A stretch of 64,000 bases of DNA, taken from the NCBI RefSeq assembly GCF_018332695.1, contig NZ_BOQN01000143.1:30481-94480 (forward strand), in the 5' to 3' direction. Origin of the DNA: Paractinoplanes toevensis. GTDB taxonomy: Bacteria; Actinomycetota; Actinomycetes; Mycobacteriales; Micromonosporaceae. Below are positions 9,290 to 17,317 of the stretch, piece by piece. The position numbers were made by a program, and so were the translations under genes. Numbering within the stretch: position 1 is the first letter of the stretch; every line of letters starts with the position of its first letter. Below the pieces are notes generated by a model. The model saw only the letters and a program-made list of their open reading frames with translations. It was not told the DNA's origin and ran no database searches.

Positions 9290-9661
9290 TCACAGGGCGT
9301 TGAGGCCGTTCAGCAGCTGCTGGAGCTGAAGCATGGTGGGCGCCTCGGCGGCGTCGCGGGAGCGGGGGACGGCGACCAGGCCGTCGTCGCGCAGGTCGCT
9401 GAGGAGCACCCGGACCGTGCCCAGCGGCAGGCCGAGGCGGGCCGCGATCTCGGACACCGACACCGGCTTCTCGGTGAGCTCCAGGATGGTTCGCTGCTCG
9501 TGCGACAGCTCGCCGCCCGGCTGGCTGCCGGGAACCCGCTGCACGATCGCGTTGAGCGTGAAGTCGCCCTGCGCGGCCTCGGTGCGGCCACCGGTGATCG
9601 CGTAGAGGCGGACCAGCGGCCCGGCCTCGGCGTCGTACCAGACGTCCTCGGTCGTCGTCAT
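9290..9661 (-). CDS. DUF742 protein, CvnC-like
   Basis: 123 residues with the DUF742 layout: an N-terminal VRLYAITGGRT segment, followed by a winged-helix-like region (ILELTEKPVSVSEIAARLGLPLGTVRVLLSDL) and a short C-terminal tail LLNGLNAL. In conservons (cvn operons) such proteins work with a membrane kinase, a Roadblock protein and a small GTPase. It overlaps the Roadblock gene by 4 nt and is followed after 17 nt by the CBM2-like membrane protein instead of a GTPase gene. Its exact role is unknown; DNA or protein binding is possible. Confidence 0.9.
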   Translation of the reverse strand: MTTTEDVWYDAEAGPLVRLYAITGGRTEAAQGDFTLNAIVQRVPGSQPGGELSHEQRTILELTEKPVSVSEIAARLGLPLGTVRVLLSDLRDDGLVAVPRSRDAAEAPTMLQLQQLLNGLNAL

Positions 9662-10065
9662 GGTGTCTGAACCAGGTCGACCGAGGACAGTCGCAGGCTG
9701 AGCCGATCGGAGTACCAGGCGATCTTCTCCTGGGTGCCGACCAGATCGTTGACCGCGTCGAACAGCACCGCGAGCAGGGCGCCGGGCGCCACCGGAAGCA
9801 CCACCAGCATGCGGAAGTCGGTCTCCACCAGCGTCTGGTCCACCCGATGGCCGCCGTTGTTGCGGTCGGCCGCCTCGGCGACGGCGTGCAGACCGGCCGC
9901 GACGGCGGACAGGTTGGTGGCCGACACCGGGTTGGTGGAGGCCGACATCGCCAGCTCCAGGCCGTCGGTGGACAGCAGGACGACACCCTCGGTGCCGGGC
10001 AGCGCCGCGGCCAGCTCGTTGAGGAGCGGAACGATTCCCGTCGCGGCGACGAAACTGTGGTTCAC
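9658..10065 (-). CDS. Roadblock/LC7 (MglB-like) protein, CvnB-like
   Basis: 135 residues with the Roadblock/LC7 pattern: a leading helix (LLNELAAALPG), GVVLLSTDGLELA, a central amphipathic helix (LSAVAAGLHAVAEAAD) and a final strand pair (MLVVLPVAPGALLAVLF). In conservons this protein pairs with the kinase CvnA and usually acts on a Ras-like GTPase CvnD. It starts with GTG overlapping the kinase stop by 4 nt and overlaps the DUF742 gene downstream, so the set is one translational unit. Confidence 0.92.
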   Translation of the reverse strand: MNHSFVAATGIVPLLNELAAALPGTEGVVLLSTDGLELAMSASTNPVSATNLSAVAAGLHAVAEAADRNNGGHRVDQTLVETDFRMLVVLPVAPGALLAVLFDAVNDLVGTQEKIAWYSDRLSLRLSSVDLVQTP

Positions 10066-11828
10066 AATGCCTCCGTCTGTCGACTGCCCACCACGGGTAG
10101 ATCTACGGTTGCCGAGTTCGCATCGCTCACCTCACCGAACCGTGCCCGCATTCGCTCGACCCGGTTGAGTGGCGGTGCGTCCGGTCCGGGCCCATCCTCC
10201 CCGGGATCGGCGACCAGCTCGCGGGGCAGAGTGACGGTGGCGGCCAGGCCGCCGGCCGTGCCCGGCTCGAGCCGTACGGTGATGTCGTGCCGGGCCGCGA
10301 ACCGGCCGATCGCGTGGAAACCCCACCAGAGGCCGTCCGCCGGCGGCTCCGGATCGGCCATCACTTCCTCGGCGGTCGCCAGGTCGAGATCGCTCATCCC
10401 GGGCCCCACGTCCGTGACGACGAACGTGTAACCGCCATGGACGTCCCGGGCGCCGCTCACCCGCACCCGGGTGTCCGGCGAGGAGTAGGTGGTCGCGTTG
10501 TCGATCAGCTCGGCGAGCAGGTGCATGACGTCGGTGACCGCGTTGCCGGCCAGCGCGGCCGGCTCCACCTGGGTCGCGACCCGCGTGTAGTCGGCGACCT
10601 CGGCGGCCGCCCCGCGGGCCACCTCGACCAGCGGCATCGGCCGCCGCCAGCGCCGCCCCGGGGTGCCGCCGGCCAGCGTGATGGCCTTCTCCACGTTGCG
10701 CCGGATCCGGGTGGCCAGATTGTCGGCCCGGAACAGATCGCCCAGGGTGTCGTCGTCGGACTGCCGGCGCTCCATGGCGTCGAGCAGCCGCAACTGCCGG
10801 TGCACCAGACGCTGACTGCGCCGGTGCAGGTCCAGCAGCAGTTCCTGGCGGGCCTGGCCGGCGTCGGGCCGGGCGTCCGGCGCGGCGGCCGGTGAGCGCC
10901 GGTCCGGCCCGCTCCGGCGGGCCAGCAGGAACACACCGATCACCGCGACCAGCCCGACGCCCGCGATCAGCCCGGCATAGACGATGGCCGCGACCGTGCC
11001 CGAGGTCGCCGCCGTCATCCGCTGGTCGGCCGCGGTCTCGGCGGCGCGCAGGCGGGCGATGGCCGGGTCGGCCACCGCGGTCCACGCCGCCCCGGTGACC
11101 ACGGCCCCGTCGGAGGCCAGGAGTCGCTGCTCCACACCCGCCAGCTGCCGGTAACGCGCCGGGTCGGTGCTCGCGGCGGTGGCGGGATCGGCGCCGGCGT
11201 CGGCCAGGCGGGCCTGGCGAACGCCGATCAGCGTGCCGACCAGCAACCGGTCGGCGTCGGTGACCCCGGCGGTCGTCGCCAGCGCGCCGGTCAGCAGAGC
11301 GTCCTCCTCGGCCAGGGCCTCCCGGGCCCGGCCGAGCGCGGCCAGCGTGTCGCCGGCCGGCAACCACGGCGCACCCAGACCGGCCTCGATGACCCGGGTG
11401 TAACCGGTGACGATCTCGGCCCGCCCGGAATCGCCGGCGTCCACGTCGGAGCGCAGCCGGCCCAGACCGTCGAGCCGGCGCTGCAACTCGTCCGCCGAGC
11501 GAGCCGCGTCGGCCGTAATCAGGCGGTTCCGCCAGCCCGTCCGGGTCGCGTCCAGCGCCGCCCGGGCCCGATCGGTCCGGACCCGCTGCTCGGCCAGCCG
11601 CGCGGTGTCGACATCGGGCCGGAACGCCGCGGACAGCCGGCGCTCGGCCTGCAACTCGACCACCACACCGTCCACCGCGTGCCCGAACCGGTCGGCGGTG
11701 CCGCGCTCCCGGATCAGGTCGGCGGCCGCGCTCACCGCCGGTCCGGCGGCGGCCAGCCACAACAGCACGAGCAGGATGAGGCCCACGCCCAGGCGCGGGT
11801 CGACCCGCCACCGCAGCCACCGGCTCAT
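10062..11828 (-). CDS. Membrane sensor histidine kinase-like protein, CvnA-like
   Basis: 588 residues from the ATG at 11828 (GAGGACC just upstream). Membrane helix at about 11-34, an extracellular helical domain of about 270 residues resembling nitrate-sensing (NIT) modules, a second helix at about 307-330, then a cytoplasmic part. The HATPase fold is clear: N-box LLAELIDNAT, G1-like VTDVGPGMS, and a G2-like GLWWGFHAIGR segment. A canonical H-box is not obvious, which is usual for CvnA proteins. It heads the operon with the Roadblock, DUF742 and CBM2-like genes and lies 76 nt after the LuxR gene. Confidence 0.88.
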   Translation of the reverse strand: MSRWLRWRVDPRLGVGLILLVLLWLAAAGPAVSAAADLIRERGTADRFGHAVDGVVVELQAERRLSAAFRPDVDTARLAEQRVRTDRARAALDATRTGWRNRLITADAARSADELQRRLDGLGRLRSDVDAGDSGRAEIVTGYTRVIEAGLGAPWLPAGDTLAALGRAREALAEEDALLTGALATTAGVTDADRLLVGTLIGVRQARLADAGADPATAASTDPARYRQLAGVEQRLLASDGAVVTGAAWTAVADPAIARLRAAETAADQRMTAATSGTVAAIVYAGLIAGVGLVAVIGVFLLARRSGPDRRSPAAAPDARPDAGQARQELLLDLHRRSQRLVHRQLRLLDAMERRQSDDDTLGDLFRADNLATRIRRNVEKAITLAGGTPGRRWRRPMPLVEVARGAAAEVADYTRVATQVEPAALAGNAVTDVMHLLAELIDNATTYSSPDTRVRVSGARDVHGGYTFVVTDVGPGMSDLDLATAEEVMADPEPPADGLWWGFHAIGRFAARHDITVRLEPGTAGGLAATVTLPRELVADPGEDGPGPDAPPLNRVERMRARFGEVSDANSATVDLPVVGSRQTEAL

Positions 11829-11904
11829 GCCAGGTCCTCGCTTCGCTCCGACCTGCCACGAGCAAATTCCGCACTGAGCTTGCTGATGCGCTCGCTTCGC
11901 TCGC

Positions 11905-14676
11905 TCATGCCACCGCTCCATCCACCGCTGTCGGACTATCCGCCAGCAACTCGCGCAGGCGGGCCAGCATCTCCCGCCGGTCCGTGCAGCCCAGCCGTTG
12001 ACGGATGCGAGCGATGTGGTGCTCGACCGTCTTGGCCGAGAGGTACAGCCGATCGGCGACCTGTTTATAGGTCATGCCCGCAAGCACCAGCGCGGCCACC
12101 TCCCGCTCCCGGTCGCTGAGCAGTTGCTCAGCCGGTTCCTTGGACTCGGCCGGCCCGGGCCGGCCCTGCAGGGTCCGGGCACAGTCGAGCAGCGCCGACA
12201 TCGCCTTGCGGTCGGTCGTCCGGATCGCCGCCTGACCGGCCAGCCGCGCGCCGTCCCAGGCCAGCCCGAGCGCGGCCAGCCCGCGAGCGGCCACCTCGAC
12301 CTGATCGGCATCGATCCGGTCGGTGAGAACAGCGAGCCAGCTCTGCGCCGCCGCGGCCAGCGCCGCCGGGTACGGCCCGGCGCCGCGCAGCCGATCGAGG
12401 GCGGCGGCATGCCGGTCGGCCTCGGCCCGATCCTCGGCCAGGATGGCCGCGTGCAGCCTGCTCCAGTGCAGCGGCGCACTCCACAGCGGCACGTCACCCA
12501 GCCGGTCCAGCAGCCGATCGGCGTCGGCCAGGTGAGCGGCGACCCGGTGACGCTCGCCCAGCCGGGCCGCGGCGACGGCCATCTCACCGAGCGGCAGCAG
12601 CATGAACAGGTCGACCGGCTGACCGATCAGCACCTGGCAGGCGTCCGGCCAGATGGCGCGCAGGTCGACCAGGTCGCTGTCCCGCCGGGCCAGGCCCACC
12701 CGCAGCGCGGCGGCGAAGAGCCGGTCGCGTCCACCCTGCGCGGCCGCCTCGGTGACCAGCCGGCCGGCCGACGCCAACTGCCCGCGCAGCATCCGGCTCC
12801 AGGCCTGCAACAGCCGGTGCCGCGGGGCGAGCAGCGGCCCGCCCAGCCCCGCGCGGACCGCACGCTCCAGCGTGGCCTCGGCGATGTCGAGGTCGGCACT
12901 GTGCAGGCCGACGAGCGCGGCCAGCGCCGCCGGACTGTCCGGCAGCAGCACTCCGGTGCCCACCGGCTCCAGCAGCGACGACGCCTGCACCAGCGTGGAC
13001 AGCGCGGCCGCCGGCGCATCGGTGAGCGACTCCCGCACGCCGCGGGCCATCAGGGTGGCGGTGGCCTGCAGCAGCGTGGGCGGCCCGTCGTCGGGCGCGG
13101 TCTCGGCCGCACCGACCTGGCCGGTGCCGGCCAGAGCCGCGGCGCGGAAGCCCGCGCCGGGTCCGGACCCGGCCCAGCGCAGCAGGTCGGCGGCCCGGTC
13201 GAGCTGCCCACGATGGGCCATGGCGACGGCGGCGACGTACGCCGCCTCGGCACGCTGGTCCGGCGAGCCGGTGGCCACCGTCCGATCAGCGAGCCGGGCG
13301 GCCTGATCCAGGTCACCGGTGAGCGCGGTAGCCAGCGCACGCCGCGCGACCGCCGGCCGCCCCGCACCCGCCGCCGCCGCGAACAGCCGCGCGGCGAGCG
13401 CCGGGTCGTCCCGCAGCGCTTCTTCAGCAGCAGCCTCGAACGCCGGCCCCAACCCGGCCACGGTGTCCCCACCAAGACCGAATTCGAACCGGCCACCGGC
13501 CGCCGTGTCGCCACCAAGACTGAATTCGGACCGGGCGCCGGCCGCGGTGTCGCCGTCAAGGCCGTACGTGGGCCGGGCGCCGGCCGTCGTGTCGCCGCCA
13601 AGGCCGAACCCGGGCCGGGTACCGGCCGTTGTGTCGCTGCCAAGGCCGAATTCGGACCGGGCGCCGGCCGCGGTGTCGCCGCCAAGGCCGTACGTGGGCC
13701 GGGCGCCGGCCGTCGTGTCGCCGCCGGGGACAGACGCGGATCTGCCGCCGGCGACCGAGCCGCCGTCCGGGACCGACACGGTGCCCGTCTCGACGACCGG
13801 GCCCGGGTTGGGCACCGGCGCGGCGGGGTCGGGGAACAGGTGCCGCACCAGCGGCAGCACCGGACCCCCGCGGGCCATCTGCAACTCGGTGAGGCGCTGC
13901 CGCACACTGACGCGCTGGGCGATCGGGCCGAGTGCGGCGATGGCGTACCGGGCCAGCGGGACCAGCGTGCCGTCGGCGGTGAGCAGGCCGGTCGCCTGGC
14001 CCGCCGCGACCAGGTCGCCGACCTCGTGCGGGCCGCGGCCGAGCAGCGCCGCGGTCAGATCGAAGGAGCCGCCGGCCTCGACGGCCAGTAGCAGGGTGCG
14101 CAGCTCGGCGCCGAGGTCGTCGAGCTCCGGCGCGAACGGCGCCAGCGCGGCGGCCGGGATGCGGGCCGGCGGTTCCGCGCCGGTGAGGGTGGGCACCAGG
14201 CGGGACACGTATCGCGGAACACCGCGGGTGAGCGTGACGACGAACTCCGCGAGTGCGGGAGCCACGCCGCCGATCTGGCCGGGCAGCAGCGCGGGCAGCG
14301 TTACCGCCGGCCGGGCGCGGCCCAGCACCTCGGTCAGCCGGGCCAGCGCGGCCGGGCGGGGCCAGGGGCGGTAGGCCACGATCAACCGGGTGTCCGGCCG
14401 CTCGGCGACGGCGAGCAGCTCGGCCAGGCGGTGGTCGTCGAGGCGGTGCGCGTCGTCGACCAGCAGCACCGAGCCGGCCGGGCCGGCGCCGGGCCGCCAG
14501 GGCGTGCTGACCGGCACGCCGGCCTCGGCCCACACCTTGGCCAGCTCGCCGAGCAGGGCGGTCTTGCCGAAGCCACCCGGCGCGCAGACGGCGGCGCCGA
14601 TCGGTGCGGTGGGATCGGCGCGGACATCGCGCAGCAGGTCGCCGGCGTCGGCGCCGATCGTCAACGGAAGGCTCAT
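11905..14676 (-). CDS. LuxR-family ATPase regulator with internal 14-residue repeats
   Basis: 923 residues. P-loop GGFGKT at 34-39, Walker B SVLLVDD at 69-75, a helical TPR-like middle, and a C-terminal LuxR DNA-binding helix-turn-helix (LSDREREVAALVLAGMTYKQ, then KTVEHHIARIRQRL). The size and order resemble LAL/MalT-type regulators. A tandem run of seven 14-residue units (GGDTTAGARPTYGL type, residues about 313-410) interrupts the protein and looks like a flexible insert. The gene overlaps the Hsp70-like gene (ATGA), so the two are co-translated. The GC-rich inverted repeats at 15942-16048, between this operon and iniB, are its most likely targets (inferred). Confidence 0.87.
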   Translation of the reverse strand: MSLPLTIGADAGDLLRDVRADPTAPIGAAVCAPGGFGKTALLGELAKVWAEAGVPVSTPWRPGAGPAGSVLLVDDAHRLDDHRLAELLAVAERPDTRLIVAYRPWPRPAALARLTEVLGRARPAVTLPALLPGQIGGVAPALAEFVVTLTRGVPRYVSRLVPTLTGAEPPARIPAAALAPFAPELDDLGAELRTLLLAVEAGGSFDLTAALLGRGPHEVGDLVAAGQATGLLTADGTLVPLARYAIAALGPIAQRVSVRQRLTELQMARGGPVLPLVRHLFPDPAAPVPNPGPVVETGTVSVPDGGSVAGGRSASVPGGDTTAGARPTYGLGGDTAAGARSEFGLGSDTTAGTRPGFGLGGDTTAGARPTYGLDGDTAAGARSEFSLGGDTAAGGRFEFGLGGDTVAGLGPAFEAAAEEALRDDPALAARLFAAAAGAGRPAVARRALATALTGDLDQAARLADRTVATGSPDQRAEAAYVAAVAMAHRGQLDRAADLLRWAGSGPGAGFRAAALAGTGQVGAAETAPDDGPPTLLQATATLMARGVRESLTDAPAAALSTLVQASSLLEPVGTGVLLPDSPAALAALVGLHSADLDIAEATLERAVRAGLGGPLLAPRHRLLQAWSRMLRGQLASAGRLVTEAAAQGGRDRLFAAALRVGLARRDSDLVDLRAIWPDACQVLIGQPVDLFMLLPLGEMAVAAARLGERHRVAAHLADADRLLDRLGDVPLWSAPLHWSRLHAAILAEDRAEADRHAAALDRLRGAGPYPAALAAAAQSWLAVLTDRIDADQVEVAARGLAALGLAWDGARLAGQAAIRTTDRKAMSALLDCARTLQGRPGPAESKEPAEQLLSDREREVAALVLAGMTYKQVADRLYLSAKTVEHHIARIRQRLGCTDRREMLARLRELLADSPTAVDGAVA
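13446..13727 (-). repeat. 42-bp coding tandem repeat inside the LuxR gene
   Basis: Seven 42-bp units encode the 14-residue repeat. Unit pairs are also arranged in a 126-bp higher order: the block beginning at 13561 is found again without change for about 39 bp at 13687. That points to recent unequal exchange in an otherwise ordinary gene. Confidence 0.85.
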
Positions 14677-15884
14677 CGGCGCGGCACCTGCGGTCCGGCA
14701 ATGTCCAGCGACGGCCGCGGCGGCGGCAGACCGGGCCCGGCGACGACGTCGTCCGGCCCGGTCGTCACCGGCATCAGCGCGGCCGGCACCAGGGCGTCTT
14801 GCGTCTGACCGCCCGGCATCTCGCCGCCCGGCATCTGGCCGCCGGGCAATCGGCCGCCCAGTATCTGATCGCCGGGCGTCTGGCCGCCGGGCAACCGGCT
14901 GCCCAGTATCTGATCGCCGGGGATCCGGCCGCTCGGCGTCAGGTCGGCTGGCATTTGGGTGGCGAATGTCTGGCCGACCGGTGCCTGGGCGGCTGGCATT
15001 TGAGTGGGTGGCATCTGGGCTGGCTGCCGGGGTGGTGGCGCGAGGGCGGCGCGGCCGGTGGGCGGCACCTCGGACGGGGGCCGCAACGAGACCGCGGCGC
15101 CGCAGGCGATGGTGTGCCGGGGGTCGTCGTCTCGGATCACCGGTGCCGCGATCACCTCGGCCAGCGTCTCGGCCACGATCGGGCGGGTAGTGCCGCCGCC
15201 GGCCAGCAGCACCGCGGCCAGGTCATCGAGTGTCACGCCGGCGGCTCGCGCGGTGCGCCGGAACAGGTCGAGGATCGCCGCCATGGTCGCCCGGCACTCC
15301 GCCGGGCCGCCCTCGGCCAGATCGTCGCCGCCGACCTCGCCGTCCTCGGTCGAGGTGAGCAGCTCGAGCCGGCCGGGCTCGCCCGGGATGACCAGCGACA
15401 CCTCGGTGCCGAGCCCGCCGATGCGGCAGACCGCGACCACCCGGCCCTCGGCGGTGTGCCGGCCGAGAGCGCGGTGCCGCTCCACTACGGCGCGGGCGCG
15501 GGTCACCAGCACCGCGTTGCTCATGTGGACGTCGTCGAGCGCGGACCGCAGCAGGCCCACCCGGCCGGGGCCCCAGGTCGTCGGATAGGCCAGGGCGATC
15601 CGGTCGGGACCCTCCTCCTCGCGCACCCACACCGCGTCAGCCGCGCCGCGAGCCTGCTCGACCAGCAGCGCCTGGGGCGTGACGAACAGGTCCTCGCTGT
15701 AGACCGGCACCTCGTCGCCGCATCGCCGGAACAGGCCGCTGACGGCGGGCAGCACGTCGGACGGCACCGGCTCGGGCGGACCCCAGCCGGCCAGATCGGA
15801 GGCGCGCCGGCACAGCGCGGTCCGGGCGGTGCCGGATCCGATGTCGACGCCCAGCAGGTACGGCACGTAGTTGCTCCTCACCAT
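14673..15884 (-). CDS. Hsp70-like (DnaK/actin fold) ATPase with repetitive tail
   Basis: 403 residues from the ATG at 15884; an ATG at 15920 would add 12 residues and has no better ribosome site. The actin/Hsp70 nucleotide-binding signs are present: LLGVDIGSGTART near the start, RIGGLGTEVSLV as phosphate 2, and AVLLAGGGTTRPIV as the adenosine motif. There is no substrate-binding domain. Instead the last 130 residues are a degenerate Pro/Gly/Gln repeat (PGGQTPGDQILGGRLPGG type), probably disordered. It shares an operon with the LuxR gene and diverges from iniB. Hsp70-like genes near iniBAC-type clusters are known in related genomes; their job is unclear. Confidence 0.85.
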   Translation of the reverse strand: MVRSNYVPYLLGVDIGSGTARTALCRRASDLAGWGPPEPVPSDVLPAVSGLFRRCGDEVPVYSEDLFVTPQALLVEQARGAADAVWVREEEGPDRIALAYPTTWGPGRVGLLRSALDDVHMSNAVLVTRARAVVERHRALGRHTAEGRVVAVCRIGGLGTEVSLVIPGEPGRLELLTSTEDGEVGGDDLAEGGPAECRATMAAILDLFRRTARAAGVTLDDLAAVLLAGGGTTRPIVAETLAEVIAAPVIRDDDPRHTIACGAAVSLRPPSEVPPTGRAALAPPPRQPAQMPPTQMPAAQAPVGQTFATQMPADLTPSGRIPGDQILGSRLPGGQTPGDQILGGRLPGGQMPGGEMPGGQTQDALVPAALMPVTTGPDDVVAGPGLPPPRPSLDIAGPQVPRR

Positions 15885-15941
15885 CGGACAGTCGCCGATG
15901 GGATGACGATTGGACCCCATGTTCGTACCAGACCGGACATC

Positions 15942-16048
15942 GGGGGGTCTTCCCCCAAAATCATGCCGCTCGATCCCCTAAACCCCCAACGCCGGGGGCG
16001 CTTTCCCACCGATCCCCTAATCCGCGATGGGGGAGCGTTCCCCCATCC
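15942..16048. promoter_or_regulatory. Repeated GC palindromes between the Hsp70-like gene and iniB
   Basis: Two imperfect direct repeats of 39 bp (15971-16009 and 16010-16048) each start CGATCCCCTAA. The second contains GATGGGGGA-N4-TCCCCCATC (16026-16047), and GGGGG-TCTT-CCCCC lies at 15943-15956. The sites sit in the 253-base divergent region between 15884 and 16138, so they could control both the hsp70-luxR and iniBAC directions. The neighbouring LuxR protein is the obvious candidate binder (inferred). Confidence 0.6.
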
Positions 16049-16137
16049 GCCGCACCACCGCCGGCGCCTAGCGTCGTTCTCACGCCGGGCTACCCATCGC
16101 CTGGCGTGACCACAAATGCAGTCAGGAGACGCTGCTC

Positions 16138-17070
16138 ATGGATTCATCCCCCACGTTGCAGGACTTCGTCCTCAACCTGATCTACGACCCGAGTGCCCGG
16201 AGCGCGTTCGAGGTCGACCCGCACGGCAGCCTGCAGCAGGCCGGGCTCGGTGACGTTACCGCCGCCGACGTGCAGGACGTTCTTCCGCTCGTGCTCGACT
16301 TCGCCCCGCTCAGCGGTCTGACCACCACCGACCCGGTCGCTCAGGTGGACAGTCTGACCATGGGTGTGGCCAACCTCGACATCGCCGGCGCGGCGGCGCA
16401 CCTGCAGAGCATCACGGCGCAGCTCGGCGGCAACACGTCACACTTCACCGGCGACCTGAACGTCGCGGCGGCCGGTGCGGTGACGGTCTCGGTTGATCAT
16501 CTGATCTCCGGCGCGCTGGACAATGGTCTCGTCCTGCACGACGGCGGTCTCTTCGGCCACACGGGGCTCGGCGTGACCGGCGCGGGCGGCCTGGTCAGCG
16601 ACGTGACCGGCGCGGCCGGGCTGACCGCCGACTACGACCCGGGCACCGGCCTGGACGCCGGCGCCGATGTCGACCTCCACGCGGGTGTGACCGCACCGGT
16701 GCAGCAGACCGTGACCGACGTGACCTACGGTGCGGACGGTCTCGTCTCGCACCTGACGCCCGGCCTGACCGGTTCGCTGGACGGCACCATCAGCGCCGTC
16801 ACCGGCATCACCGGATCGATCGGCGTCGGTGGCGCCCACGACCTTGACGTCTCGGGGGTGCACGGGGCAACCTCTTCGATCGTCGGCTCCGTCATCGGCT
16901 CCGACCCGGCGGGCGGCCTGCTGCCCGACGGCACCGGGGTGGCCGGGGTGGACAGCACGGTCAGCGGCATCGAGCACTCGGTCTCCGGCGTGGTCGGCGG
17001 CGTGACCGGCGCGGTCGAGCCCGACCACGGGCACGGCCTGCTCGGCGGACTGACCGGTCTGGATTTCTGA
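16138..17070 (+). CDS. iniB: IniB N-terminal-domain protein
   Basis: 310 residues. The first 60 (LQDFVLNLIYDPSARSAFEV, then DVQDVLPLVLDF) match the IniB N-terminal domain, a short helical module. The remainder is low-complexity Gly/Val/Thr/Asp sequence (GVTGAGGLVSDVTGAAGL and similar), as in mycobacterial IniB, which is Gly/Ala-rich. There is no signal peptide. AGGAG lies 11 nt before the ATG. It heads an operon with two dynamin-like GTPase genes, as in mycobacterial iniBAC, which responds to cell-wall stress. The biochemical role of IniB is not known. Confidence 0.85.
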   Translation: MDSSPTLQDFVLNLIYDPSARSAFEVDPHGSLQQAGLGDVTAADVQDVLPLVLDFAPLSGLTTTDPVAQVDSLTMGVANLDIAGAAAHLQSITAQLGGNTSHFTGDLNVAAAGAVTVSVDHLISGALDNGLVLHDGGLFGHTGLGVTGAGGLVSDVTGAAGLTADYDPGTGLDAGADVDLHAGVTAPVQQTVTDVTYGADGLVSHLTPGLTGSLDGTISAVTGITGSIGVGGAHDLDVSGVHGATSSIVGSVIGSDPAGGLLPDGTGVAGVDSTVSGIEHSVSGVVGGVTGAVEPDHGHGLLGGLTGLDF

Positions 17071-17125
17071 CCGGCCACTGACGACCGGCCACTGACGACC
17101 GTCCGCCCGCGGACGACCGGCCGCT

Positions 17126-17167
17126 GAGGACGAGCTGCTGAGGACGAGCTGCAGAGGACGAGCTGCA
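17126..17167 (+). repeat. Three 14-bp tandem repeats between iniB and iniA
   Basis: GAGGACGAGCTGC followed by T or A occurs three times in a row at 17126, 17140 and 17154. Just upstream, CTGACGACCGGCCA-like units (17067-17100) are also repeated. The 247-base gap holds these repeats and no gene. Confidence 0.75.
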
Positions 17168-17317
17168 GAGGAGGGTCGGCCGCCGAGGACCGGTTGCCGA
17201 GGACGGGTCGATCAGGTCGGTGTGGCCCTGCGTGTTGAGGACCGCGCCGAGGATGTAGAGGACTGCCAGGACGGCGCTGCCGGACCCGGCCGGACGGAAG
17301 GAACGGCGAGCGCCCCG

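Noticed and set aside
13446..13727. Regular 42-bp repeats as a CRISPR array
   Set aside because: There are no spacers; the units follow each other directly and keep the reading frame of the LuxR protein.
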